Origin: Cricetomys ansorgei
Taxonomy: Eukaryota; Chordata; Mammalia; Rodentia; Nesomyidae
NCBI GenBank assembly: GCA_026225945.1
Contig: JAMJFZ010001769.1
Span: 1-64,000, forward strand
Direction of reading: 5' to 3'
DNA: 64,000 nucleotides
Part shown: in pieces, positions 48,458-58,034 of the stretch
How the letters are laid out: each line of letters starts with the position of its first letter
Numbering within the stretch: position 1 is the stretch's first letter
Made by a program: the position numbers and the translations under genes
Notes under the pieces: model-generated
What the model saw: the letters and a program-made list of their open reading frames with translations, nothing else
Database searches by the model: none
What the model was told of the DNA's origin: nothing

Positions 48458-50277
48458 TAACCAATGGTACATATTCATCGAGTGAAGACCTTTTGGGGAG
48501 ACTACCACAACAAAAACGTCTTATGGTCAGTAGGCACTGGGTGCATTTGGTCTCACATAAGGCATGTTCTAACTGTGGGATTTTGTTCATATCCTGCCGA
48601 AGGAGATGGTGCGTGTGTGTGTATATATATATCTTCATCCCAGGGTCACTTATCCCCATATAATACATGAGTGTGTTTTCTAAAATGGTGGAAACATGAG
48701 TTTTTTCAATGAAATCAGATTTGTGGGTTAGCCTTCTAAGACTGACAAATTCTCAATAAAGTATGCTCAAAGGAAGAAATGTTAACTTTAACTCACAGTT
48801 TCAGTATCAAATCATGGCTGTTTGGCCCCATTTCTTTGAGTCAGAAAGATGGTCGAACACTATAGCAGGCAATGTGTGATTACAAAGCTCCATACTACAT
48901 TGTTTCTGGGAAGGGGGAAAGAGGAGGATGCTGGGAAGGAGGAGAAGAGGGAAGTGAAAAATGAACAAGGTAAGGACATAATAATACTTGAAAGGCATGC
49001 CCCTGATGACCCAACTCATTGTCATTACAGCCCACTCAGCTAAGAACTCATCAGTGAGTTCATCCATGTATGTGTTTACCAAACTCATTCTCTATCAAAA
49101 GTGCTTTTATCTATTAGTCATAAGATGTTAGTTCAAATACAGAGGAGGACAAGAAATGGCTGATCCAGAGGGCTAGAACTCGCCCAAGATAAGGTAATCA
49201 GCCTCTGGACATGCAACATTCCAATCTCTCCACAGTACTGTGGTTCTAATCAGTTAATCTCTGGCAGATAGAGCTTCTTTCCAGGACTTCTACTTCACAG
49301 TAGTTACTGGGTCTTCTTTCTTATTCTCTGTTCTACCCCACCGATCTTCTTCTTCATTTGCTATTCAAGTAATACAAATCAATTTGTATGTTTTTCTTTT
49401 CCATTTTCCATGTAATCTTTGGCACTAATTTTGTCAAGTCTTCAGAAATCATTTCAAAGTCACTTCTGGGTTGTGTTTTGATAGTTTCAGCCCCAAGGGA
49501 ATTAACTTCCTGACTTCTCTGGTCTCTAAATAACCAAGAGACCTCCTTGAACCCACATCAATCTAGTTACTGTTTATTCATGATCTTTACAAATTAGTTG
49601 AGAATGCTTAAAAAAGATTTTACTTTTATTTACATAGGAGTAGTAATCTAGGTTCATTCGCTTTCTGGCATTTCTTTTTCAGAGCAAATGAACAGTTTCT
49701 TTTTTTTAATCTCCAGGACACTTGCAGAGATAGTATCACAGATTTTCTACTCTGCACCATGCAGTTGGACACAATGACCACTTATTTGAGATCTGTACAC
49801 ACATAGTTAGAAAACTGAGTCAAGCAATTAGTAGTTTAATTAAATCCAAAACTTTTACTTTTATTAACAAGCCCTTTCAGTATACTCTTTATCATTGAAA
49901 CCATGCTCAGTTCTCTGCAATTTATGTTTTAGCCTCTATAATGTTAGCAAGATATGAATATATGCATGAAGAGTTTCAGTGAATGTAATTACAGTGGCAG
50001 AGTGATAAACACATAGCTATTTTGCCTGATATTATGTATTTAACAGGTTTATTTGTTCAACAGTTTGAACTTTAATTATATTTTGCCATTTGGGAGTTTT
50101 AGACATGTAACCATCATAGCTCTCCTCTGGTTATTAGTTTAAGAAGATTGCATTCATTATAAAAATAATCTAGACTTATTTATTAAAATTTTTTCTTCTT
50201 AATGCCTTACGAGTAAAGTAAGATCTGATCACTTTCTTTGCTGCTGGTGTTGTATGATTCATTTGTATGCTGAACAA
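48458..50277. other. unassigned interval, no gene seen
   Basis: No coding potential recognised; it runs up to the target site of the IAP-like provirus. Only short chance frames. Confidence 0.4.
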
Positions 50278-50283
50278 ATCATT
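50278..50283 (+). other. target-site duplication, left copy
   Basis: ATCATT directly before the 5' LTR, matched by ATCATT at 53383-53388 after the 3' LTR. Six bases is the usual duplication size for class II (IAP/MMTV-like) endogenous retroviruses. Confidence 0.9.
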
Positions 50284-50384
50284 TGTTGGGAGCCGAGTTG
50301 AAACGCCATTACAAGATGGCGCCGGTTTCCTATTTCCGGGTTCTTAGTAAACAAGTAACAGCGCAGGCGCAAGTTGAGTAATCC

Positions 50385-50576
50385 TTGCCGCCTCCCCCTA
50401 TGCTAATGAGGTTCTGGACATGCATCCAATTGTTGATGGTCACGTTGCTTGCCGCCTCCCCCTATGCTAATGAGGTTCTGGACATGCATCCAATCGTTGA
50501 TGGTCACGTTGTTTGCCGCCTCCCCCTATGCTAATGAGGTTCTGGACATGCATCCAATCGTTGATGGTCACGTTGC
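50385..50576 (+). repeat. three 64-bp tandem repeats in U3 (5' LTR)
   Basis: Units at 50385-50448, 50449-50512 and 50513-50576, nearly identical; unit 1 has one T for C in the CCAATTGTTG/CCAATCGTTG word. Each contains ATGCTAATGAG (50400, 50464 and 50528), an octamer-like sequence, and ACATGCATCC. Placed directly upstream of TATA, as retroviral enhancer repeats usually are. The same repeats are at 53056-53247. Confidence 0.95.
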
Positions 50577-50577
50577 C

Positions 50578-50585
50578 TATATAAG
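50578..50585 (+). promoter_or_regulatory. TATA box of 5' LTR
   Basis: TATATAAG immediately after the third enhancer-like repeat; the matching site in the 3' LTR is 53249-53256. It would drive the proviral RNA. Confidence 0.85.
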
Positions 50586-50645
50586 CAGGGTGCCTCACAC
50601 ATTCAGGGTCTTTCGCTGTCAACACTCAATCAAGCTACAGTCCTC

Positions 50646-50651
50646 AATAAA
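50646..50651 (+). terminator. poly(A) signal in 5' LTR
   Basis: AATAAA, 68 bp after the start of TATA; the equivalent in the 3' LTR (53317-53322) is the one expected to end the proviral transcript. Confidence 0.85.
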
Positions 50652-50713
50652 GCGTGAACCAGAAGAATCCTGTGTGCGGCGTCTTCCTTGCAGGCGAGGC
50701 GGGCGTCCACATT

Positions 50714-50733
50714 TGGTGCCGAAACCCGGGAAC
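50714..50733 (+). other. primer binding site, tRNA-Phe
   Basis: TGGTGCCGAAACCCGGGAAC begins two bases after the LTR and is fully complementary to the 3' end of tRNA-Phe including CCA. tRNA-Phe priming is characteristic of IAP elements. Confidence 0.92.
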
Positions 50734-50830
50734 CTGACCATCAGCTCAGCACCGGCGAAGACCCCTGTTTTCAGGAGGATTCAGAACTGGAGCGCGGGAC
50801 GAAAGTGGATCCAGACTCTTTCTGAGAGGT
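50734..50830 (+). other. proviral leader
   Basis: A 97-bp untranslated leader between the primer site and the ATG. It probably keeps packaging or dimerisation signals. AGGTATGC at 50828-50835 looks like a 5' splice donor and overlaps the start codon. Confidence 0.5.
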
Positions 50831-51955
50831 ATGCTGTTTTATGAGATTGACCCTGCACTAGGTGCGGTCATTTTTGCTAGTATGGTTATTGTTGTTCTTG
50901 CTTGTTGCCTTTGTTTAAATTGTCATCGCCCAGTAACCACCGGGTCTCTTACAATCCCTTCTTGGGGTAAACTAGAAGGAGAATTGCAGAGAGAAAAGGA
51001 AAAGGGAAGTTTCCGTGCCGGTACATGGCCATTATGGCATATGGTTAATAAGCGATGTCAAGAGAGGGTAAGGGAAGGACAGCGAATATTAGCAAAACAT
51101 CAAGACAGCATGTCAGAAACAGAAAAGAGGAAGAGGCCTAAAAAAGAGATAAAAAGGGTAGAAAAAGAGAAAAAAGAACAAGTGAATAGTCAGAAAAGGG
51201 TATACCCAGTATTAGCAGAATTTGAAAATTTAAAAATAACCGGTGATGAGACTAGTAGTTCCTCTTCTGACTCAGAAACTTCGGGGTCAGAAGAGAAACT
51301 GGATACAGAGGAACAAACAGAACTAGAAGAGGAAGCTGCGCGCTATGAGGAAGAACGTTACCGTCCTGAGCCATACGCTCCGGCGGCTCCCTCTGCGCCC
51401 CCTCTTCCTAACCTGCCTAAGGCTAAGAACCATGGGTGCCTCACCTTCCTGTCCAATGAAATTGGTTCTATCATAGTTCATTTCTCGCAGGAGGTGGATA
51501 CCATAGCTCCATGGTTTGCAGCTGCAGGTCATGTAACCATCACCATAGCTCCATGGTTTGCAGCTGCAGGTCATGTAACCATCACAAGAAATTTTTTGAA
51601 TTTGGATGCTGCTGGAAGATCTGCAGCAGATAGACATGCTATGTCTACACAACCTCCACTAGAAAATGTCAAGTGGAAAGATGTATTGTCTAATCAATGG
51701 AAGGGCCCGGATCAAGTTTTAATAAGATCCAGGGGAGCTGTTTGTGTTTTTCCTCAGGATCAAGAAAACCCCATTTGGGTGCCTGCTCGTCTGACGAGAA
51801 CGGTGAAACAGCCCTTAGAAGATCAAGAACAGGATGAGGATCTTGAAAATGCTACTGGCTCTCCAGATGATCCTGATAAAGTGGCCCCCGATACGCTCAG
51901 AACAACGATGGGGAATACTAACAACACTCCCCATACCAATGCCAGTGATGCATGA
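50831..51955 (+). CDS. Gag N-terminus / integrase C-terminus fusion protein, 374 aa
   Basis: An intact ATG-started frame, the first ATG after the leader in this frame. Residues 9-29 are strongly hydrophobic, a signal-anchor like the ER-targeting start of IAP Gag; there is no Met-Gly myristoylation start. Then come a basic stretch with KRKRPKK (99-105), a Ser/Glu-rich acidic part (about 141-176) and a Pro-rich part with PSAP (187-190), a late-domain-like motif. Next is a matrix-like APWF segment present twice in tandem (224-237, 238-251). From about residue 254 the sequence is betaretroviral integrase C-terminal domain (W282K, W290KGPD, W316VP), ending with an acidic tail. Capsid, nucleocapsid, protease, reverse transcriptase and the integrase catalytic core are missing, so no enzymatic activity is expected. 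Possible roles are a cis-packaged relic, a Gag-interfering protein or none. That the frame has stayed open fits youth and does not prove selection. Confidence 0.8.
   Translation: MLFYEIDPALGAVIFASMVIVVLACCLCLNCHRPVTTGSLTIPSWGKLEGELQREKEKGSFRAGTWPLWHMVNKRCQERVREGQRILAKHQDSMSETEKRKRPKKEIKRVEKEKKEQVNSQKRVYPVLAEFENLKITGDETSSSSSDSETSGSEEKLDTEEQTELEEEAARYEEERYRPEPYAPAAPSAPPLPNLPKAKNHGCLTFLSNEIGSIIVHFSQEVDTIAPWFAAAGHVTITIAPWFAAAGHVTITRNFLNLDAAGRSAADRHAMSTQPPLENVKWKDVLSNQWKGPDQVLIRSRGAVCVFPQDQENPIWVPARLTRTVKQPLEDQEQDEDLENATGSPDDPDKVAPDTLRTTMGNTNNTPHTNASDA
51500..51583 (+). repeat. in-frame 42-bp tandem duplication
   Basis: ACCATAGCTCCATGG... at 51500-51541 is repeated exactly at 51542-51583, adding 14 residues ([14 protein letters not shown] twice) without breaking the frame. 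It lies just before the gag-to-integrase junction. Confidence 0.95.
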
Positions 51956-52253
51956 TGCTCAAGTTTTCCCCCGCTTCTTTGCTACAATCAGTGCAGCGCT
52001 ATAGGGGAAGATCGTACATTTTCCCTAAATGGAACACTTTGTTTTACTATGACTAACGAGAACAATTGTATACAACTTTCCAATTCTAGTGCAATTTGGG
52101 TAGATGAAGATTAGTAATAGTTATAGTTATATTCACAGTCAGCCTCAGTGGGCCCCCCGGTGTAGAGGTAGGAAAGATAATTTACCTTCGGCCCTAGCAT
52201 TGGATCTTTGGGTTCGGATGATTGCCCAAACAAAGCTACTGTAAATTACCCGT
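51956..52253 (+). pseudogene. env surface-subunit remnant, broken
   Basis: Directly after the TGA of the fusion frame, in the same frame, about 52 codons to TAG (52112-52114) read as a Cys-containing extracellular segment with NGT and NSS glycosylation sites. This fits retroviral Env surface subunit. Beyond the stop the sequence is frameshifted and carries many stops. No intact start or signal peptide. It cannot give a functional envelope. Confidence 0.55.
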
Positions 52254-52583
52254 TTGATATTTGATTTATGTGTGACATCTGTTCAATATCATAATTATAC
52301 TGTTGCTGCAAATTTGTCACGGGAACTTTCTCAATATCTCAAGACGGATTGGTCATCACAATTTGATGCTACTATGAAGGACCTAAGACTGGCCATTGCA
52401 CATGTCAATTCAACTCGTGTGGACTTATCCATGGTAGCAGGACTCTGGGATTGGATTAAGGATGCTACCATGTATCTCAAGGAATGGGCAGGTCGGGGAA
52501 CTATGGGTATTATGATGATTGCTTCTGTATTATTCAAGCATTTGCTGCCCTTGATGTGGGACATTCCCCTGCGGCCTGGTTAG
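52254..52583 (+). pseudogene. env transmembrane-subunit remnant
   Basis: An open stretch of about 109 codons with no ATG start (TTG at the first open codon). It has NYT and NST glycosylation sites, a helical heptad-like middle, a Trp-rich membrane-proximal part (GLWDWIKD, around residues 65-72) and a hydrophobic span (about 85-98). This is the layout of the end of a betaretroviral TM subunit. The fusion peptide and most of the ectodomain are absent. Such env relics are known in IAP-type proviruses. Confidence 0.6.
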
Positions 52584-52942
52584 CAATGCTTAATCGTTGG
52601 GTCGATGGTTGATATGTATTGTCCAACCCTCTTATTAATAGTTAAGCTGTGTGTTATCAGAGCCAAGGAGACAGAAGTCCATCTCCCCCACATGTTTTTC
52701 TTTCAAGACAATTTTGGGTATGTGGCCTTTGCACCCTGAGGGCTTGTTCCCATTGCACCAAGAATAGGCACATCCCTTATTCGACCCAAGGTTAGCCTTT
52801 GCACATCTCAGAGGTTCTCCTCATTGCACGAGATAAGGTAACCTGGGTATTTAGGACATGCTTAACTTCCTTGATCCTCACCTCCGTAGATGGAGGGGGT
52901 TGACCGGTGACTTAGCATGTTCCTTTGTCCTCAATTTAATAT
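52584..52942 (+). other. 3' untranslated proviral region
   Basis: No open frame. A roughly 70-bp similarity repeats within it: CCTTTGCACCCTGAGGGCTT...CCATTGCAC and CCTTTGCACATCTCAGAGG...CATTGCACGAGA (about 52728-52832). It is probably a diverged tandem duplication. Confidence 0.5.
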
Positions 52943-52954
52943 AAAAGGGGGAGA
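52943..52954 (+). other. polypurine tract
   Basis: AAAAGGGGGAGA immediately before the 3' LTR; it primes plus-strand DNA synthesis in retroviruses. Confidence 0.9.
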
Positions 52955-53382
52955 TGTTGGGAGCCGAGTTGAAACGCCATTACAAGATGGCGCCGGTTTC
53001 CTATTTCCGGGTTCTTAGTAAACAAGTAACAGCGCAGGCGCAAGTTGAGTAATCCTTGCCGCCTCCCCCTATGCTAATGAGGTTCTGGACATGCATCCAA
53101 TTGTTGATGGTCACGTTGCTTGCCGCCTCCCCCTATGCTAATGAGGTTCTGGACATGCATCCAATCGTTGATGGTCACGTTGTTTGCCGCCTCCCCCTAT
53201 GCTAATGAGGTTCTGGACATGCATCCAATCGTTGATGGTCACGTTGCCTATATAAGCAGGGTGCCTCACACATTCAGGGTCTTTCGCTGTCAACACTCAA
53301 TCAAGCTACAGTCCTCAATAAAGCGTGAACCAGAAGAATCCTGTGTGCGGCGTCTTCCTTGCAGGCGAGGCGGGCGTCCACA
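52955..53382 (+). repeat. 3' LTR (428 bp)
   Basis: Identical by eye to the 5' LTR at a constant offset of 2,671. It contains the same three 64-bp repeats (53056-53247), TATATAAG (53249-53256) and AATAAA (53317-53322). The 109-aa frame starting at 53120 is LTR sequence and not a gene. Confidence 0.95.
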
Positions 53383-53388
53383 ATCATT
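53383..53388 (+). other. target-site duplication, right copy
   Basis: ATCATT directly after the 3' LTR, matching 50278-50283. Confidence 0.9.
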
Positions 53389-54930
53389 TCCAAGTCTACA
53401 TGCAGCAATGAAAGATTCTAAAGTTGGTTTCGGCCTGAGGCAGCAGTAGTGATAGGCACTGTGTGCCAGGTGCTGTCACAGGAACCCGGAGCTCTGTGGA
53501 TCTCAGACATATTGAGAAACTAGCAAATGAAGTAAAAGTATAAATAGAGGAAAGGAACCTGGGAAACAAAGGAAGAGGGAGATAGGATGGAAGGGAATGC
53601 ATATTAATGTCATGAGAAAGATGCAGTGTCAGTCTCCTTATCAACCAAGCCTGTCCCATGCCTGTCCCACCACAGCACAACAACCTCTTGGAAATTATCC
53701 CTGGTCATCGAGGGAAGGTGTGATTTGGATAAATGTCACAGAGGTTTGGAAGGACCGGTAGAGTTCACAATAAATAGATGAAGATTGGAGAAAATACATT
53801 GGTGGTGTTTTGTCAGGGGATCATTCTGTGCAGTGTGTACTATTTGGTATTTAGGCCTGATACAGTTCCGTCTTCAACTACAGAGAAGCCTGTTCCTGCT
53901 TCCTACATTAGGAATCTGCATCCACAAGGCAGGTTTTGTTAGTCAAATGATTTCTATAGTATCTTCTTTTTAAAAAAGCGTATTTTTCAAGTTATGGATC
54001 ACAAATACGTTGCTGGAGATGCAGATCATATGGAGTCAAATGCACAAACCATCAGAGTTTGGCTTGATGAATTATATGAATGTGTTCACTCATGTAATGA
54101 CCTCTCAGCACAAATAAGGCAGCCTCTCGTCTCCATTCTGTATTGCCCCCTGTGCACAGGGAAGCATATGTAGAATTAGTTCTTATTTTACCAAATCATA
54201 TTTGAACTTAAAAGGATGTTGATGACTTTGTAATAAAATATGGTTATCAATTTTAGTATTTGGACAACAGAGTGTGTAAGTACATCTGTTTGCTTCTGAT
54301 AAATAGAACTATAAAACATGTCTTAATGGGAGAGATATTCATTCAACAGTCATTCACCCATTAAACAAACATTTTCTGTAATACATGAAAAATGTATTAG
54401 AGACAGAAATGAAGACTAAAACAAAAGTATGTACTGCAGACTCTGTTCTGAAGGGGCTTTAAATCCATGTTCCTTTTGACTGGTGTTTGAACCTATCATT
54501 TTGTATTAATGTAGGTGGAGTACATGCAGTGCCAACTTTTATTTATCTAATTATTTGTATATGAAACTTTAATGATAGTCAGCTGATATTTATATCACAT
54601 TGGATGAATCAAATCTGTGGCTTCAATACAATCCAGTCTAACAAGATGTGAGATTAAAAACAATGCAGGTAAGCCATAGGTCAGCATGCTTGATCTGGAC
54701 ATGATGCACATACTGTGGCCTCTGTTTTGTTTCTTGTAGTCTTGTGACTAGTTTGTTTTGTTAGTCTGGCCTTTTTGACTGATGTTGCCTTTGGACTACC
54801 ACTTAGTTCTTGGTAACATCATCTTCTTGTTAGCTGTGTCTCCATTGTCTCCTGAACCATGCTCAGAAGCCTGCGGGCATTTTTTCACATGAATTTGGCA
54901 CCCTGTTCTATATCATATATTATTCTTTTC
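53389..54930. other. unassigned interval, no gene seen
   Basis: Non-repetitive AT-rich text with short chance frames; the 95-codon minus frame at 53396-53683 has no recognisable domain. Confidence 0.4.
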
Positions 54931-55053
54931 TGAGTCAGAAACTTACTTGTAATCCGAGGTGTCCTAGATCATGATTTGGCCTGGATGGGTTCAAACTCAC
55001 AGCAATGCTGGCTTGGCCTCCCGAGTGTTAGGTATGTGAACCACAGTGCCGAG
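54931..55053 (-). mobile_element. B1 SINE relic
   Basis: Antisense B1 text: GGATGGGTTCAAACTCACAG, GCTGGCTTGGCCTCCCGAGT and TTAGGTATGTGAACCACAGT, ending GCCGAG. The 3' half is degraded. Confidence 0.65.
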
Positions 55054-55195
55054 ATTGGGTCATACTCTTTCTGTCACTTAGAGAAGAAGAATTCTAATCT
55101 CAGGCTTTTGGTATGAACATTTTCACTTATAAACAATTTCCCCACTCTTTTGGTTCCAAATGAAAAATAATGTCTTTCAGTATTATTAATTAGTA

Positions 55196-55388
55196 TTAGA
55201 AAATTCCTTTTTCTTTTTCTTTTATTTTCTTCTTTTCTTTTTTTTTCTAGAAATAGTGTTTCTCTGTTGTAACTCTGGGTGTCATGGAACTCACTCTGTA
55301 GACCAGGCTGGCCATGAACTCTCTGAGATCTGCCTGCCTCTGCCTCTTGAATGCTAGGATTAAAGGCATGAGTCACCACTGCATGGGT
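55196..55388 (-). mobile_element. B1 SINE, well preserved
   Basis: A T/C-rich tail complement (55196-55247) is followed by AACTCACTCTGTAGACCAGG, CTGGCCATGAACTCTCTGAG, ATCTGCCTGCCTCTGCCTCT, AATGCTAGGATTAAAGGCAT and GAGTCACCACTGCATGGGT. This is the best-preserved SINE in the window. Confidence 0.92.
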
Positions 55389-55795
55389 TAGAAAATTTCT
55401 TACATTTAAAGTTTCTTTGGAATTCTTTTGAGGAATTATTTTTGCTTTAATGGATTGTAAGTTAACCCAGTGGTTTCTTCTATTAACAATTTATCAGTAC
55501 CTGTTAGTGAGGCTGCTTTGCAGTAGAACTTCTGTTTGTAAGAACATGGCTTGTTTTATGGCCAAAAAATCCCTATTTGCTAAAGTCAAAACTACAATGT
55601 GCATGTGCTTATGTTAATTTGGCATGTTTTGCACTTGGATATGCGTATGAATTACTTTCAACATACTTAATTGAAGAGAGGAAATCATCATGAACTTTTT
55701 TCTTTTTCACAATGAAGAAAATGTAACAAAAAATAATCACTGTTGTGTGGTTATAGTAAGTTAGTGCACGCTAATTGCAGGACAAAATCCATAAA

Positions 55796-55985
55796 GGCTG
55801 AAGAGAGAGCTCAGTGGTTAAAGGTACTTGCTAATGTCAAAGAGGACACCAGTCTGATACACAGGACCAAGGTCAGATGGCTCACAATCATCTGCAATTA
55901 TAGCTTCTGGGGATCTAACACCTCTGGTCTCCATGGGCAACTGTACTCATGTGCATATATTCATACATGTTTAAAATAAAACAAG
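55796..55985 (+). mobile_element. B3-type SINE
   Basis: AGGCTGAAGAGAGAGCTCAG and TGGTTAAAGGTACTTGCTAA (A box), then CAGATGGCTCACAATCATCT, GGGGATCTAACACCTCTGG, TCTCCATGGGCAACTGTACT and an AAATAAAAC tail. Head-to-tail order complete, with moderate divergence. Confidence 0.85.
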
Positions 55986-56057
55986 ATATTTTTAAAATGA
56001 AACAGTAAAACATTATGTGTCTCTCTAATCACATACATATATGTGTTTGTTAGTACA

Positions 56058-56097
<40 letters not shown>

Positions 56098-56869
56098 GAC
56101 AAATTATATGTCATATTTATACAGAAAACTACATTCCAAATTACTGCATCTGTCATTGCTTTATTATTGCCTTTGTTCTTTTTGCCAGTTTGAATGAAGT
56201 ATTTGGTTCTGTGTCTTGTAGACATCTGCAATTAAAGGGTATTTAATTACATACTAGAGGAAACTGATGCTTAATGTATATAGACATATGTAAGTGTATA
56301 AATATTGCACACATCATTCAAGCATAAATAGTGTTTCTCACAGAAATACTTAATTTTTGTCCTTATGTTTTCTCTGAAGTCTTAGTACATTATTAATTGG
56401 CCTGTGACAAAGAATTTAGAACTTTTGTCATATTTGTAAGGCAGACTGTAATTGGTCCTACATGCTTTTGACTATTTTCCTGATGATGGTTCTGCCTCTG
56501 TGACTTTGGACAATAGAGCATGTCTCTGCTCCATTGTGATGTGTGGGTAATATGCTGATATTTTTGAAAAAAAAAAAAAACTCTGTTAGTGGCACGACAG
56601 ACACATTGACTCTTGAAGCACAATGAAGAGCCACTGCCCCTCAAACCTATGCATTTTCATTCAGTGGGTTTTCAACAAGTTGCCAAGAATACACCATGGG
56701 GAAACACACGTCTCCTCAATGAATAGTACAGAGAGAACTAGAATTGCATATGCCAAAGTATTAAATGTGGTTGGTGCTTCATCTCACACTGTATAAAAAA
56801 AAAACAAAAACAAAAACAAAAAAAAACCTTATAATGTATTAAAAACAAACATTACACATTTAACTGTAA
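55986..56869. other. unassigned interval with simple repeats
   Basis: (AT)n at 56060-56094, an A run near 56568-56580 and an A/AAAAC-rich stretch at 56794-56826. No gene or clear retroelement head. Confidence 0.5.
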
Positions 56870-57665
56870 AGTTTTAGTGACTAGGGGGGAAAGCAGGAAA
56901 AGGAGGTACTACATAATATTAACTGGGAATTCTTAGATAATACACCAAAACATAGGGCACAGAAATGGAAGTAGAACTGGGATTGCAGCAAACCAAAAAC
57001 TTCATAGCAAAACAACCAGTCAATATAGTGAAGACACAAACCAGATACTGGAAGGAATTTTTTTAAAATTATACACTAAAGACAGGTATATAAAAAATAT
57101 GTGACAAACTCAACCAATTAAATAGCAAGCACCCATAAAGCAATAGAAAGTCCTGCTAACTCAAATTACCCCAACAAACAATCAAGGGGCAAAAGTAGTC
57201 ACTTCTCAAGACAAAGGCACAAAGATGGCCAGCAGGTATCTTATGAATTTTTCAATAAGAATTGTCAAGGAAATGCAAATTAAAAATCACTATGAAATGT
57301 CACCTCCCATCTGTTGAGAATGGCTGTTTTCCAAAACACAGAAGGTAAGGGCTGGCAAAGATGTTGAGAAACCCTAGAGCATTGTGTGCGGGAATGTAAC
57401 TTAATATAGCTATTTTGGAAAGATAAACATAGATCTGCCATAGAACCCAGCAATCCTACCTCTGTTACACACAAAGTAAATGAAACCAGCATTTCAAAGA
57501 GTCCCTAGTATTGATTAATGAGCTATTCACAGTATCCAACCTATAGAATCAACCCAATTTGATTATCAAGCAACAATAAAGAAAATATATTACCCATACC
57601 CAGTGAATACTATTTAGCTATATAAAATTTTTCTCATCATTTGGGAAACCCTAGATGTTCTGTGA
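56870..57665 (+). mobile_element. ancient L1 (L1MA-like), ORF2 3' part
   Basis: Heavily mutated sense L1: AGTAGTCACTTCTCAAGACA, GCAAATTAAAAATCACTATG, AGAATGGCTGTTTTCCAAAA, GGCTGGCAAAGATGTTGAGA, GAACCCAGCAATCCTACCTC and ACCCAGTGAATACTATTTAG match the ORF2 C-terminal region in order. Many stops; 5' and 3' ends not defined. More diverged than the neighbouring rodent L1. Confidence 0.75.
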
Positions 57666-58034
57666 AAGACCTAACAGTTTCAAACAGTAGAGTAATTCAA
57701 AATAAATATAGTTAAAAATTGAATTTGGTGTGAAATAAAATATCATTGCTTAAATATATAGTTTCTGATACTGTTCTGGAACTGGGGCTTTTATTTTCCA
57801 GAGACTACTACAATAGTAAATATTGTCTTTATATGACTTCATAGTCTTTTAGATGCTGAATGTCTTTATAAATATACTTTGAATCTAATTATTGCAAACT
57901 GCTTCTGGGTCTATAATAACTTGGTTCTTGACAATGGCTTCTAATGGAATTTCATTATTTCAGTTGCTATTTTTCATTTGTTTTACAAATGTGTGGCTTC
58001 TTTAAAGACTGGAACAATATAATGTATGAAGAAG
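57666..58034. other. unassigned spacer between two L1 copies
   Basis: AT-rich, no coding content; L1 homology on the minus side begins only near 58035. Confidence 0.4.

Larger units (their letters stand above)
50284..50711 (+). repeat. 5' LTR (428 bp)
   Basis: Starts TGTTGGGAGCC and ends GTCCACA (TG...CA). U3 holds an AAGATGGCGCC YY1-like word (50313-50323), a GCGCAGGCGC NRF1-like word and three 64-bp repeats. TATATAAG is at 50578-50585. R should begin some 25-30 bp further on. AATAAA is at 50646-50651. Identical by eye to 52955-53382. Confidence 0.95.
50284..53382 (+). mobile_element. IAP-like class II endogenous retrovirus, non-autonomous
   Basis: A complete 3,099-bp proviral structure: 5' LTR, tRNA-Phe primer site, short leader, a gag/integrase fusion frame, env remnants, purine tract and 3' LTR, bounded by ATCATT duplications. 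A full-length IAP is about 7 kb (family knowledge). Here most of gag plus protease, reverse transcriptase and most of integrase are missing. The LTRs show no difference by eye over 428 bp, so insertion is recent. Assignment to the IAP group rests on the LTR start TGTTGGGAGCCG, the AAGATGGCGCC block, the tRNA-Phe site, 6-bp duplications and the hydrophobic Gag N-terminus. With no enzymes it would depend on a related full-length element. CpG content is high relative to the flanks, also consistent with youth. Confidence 0.93.

Noticed and set aside
53120..53449. 109-aa frame that resembles the start of a gene
   Set aside because: It is LTR sequence (enhancer repeats through U5) running into the flank; the same text starts at 50449 in the 5' LTR.
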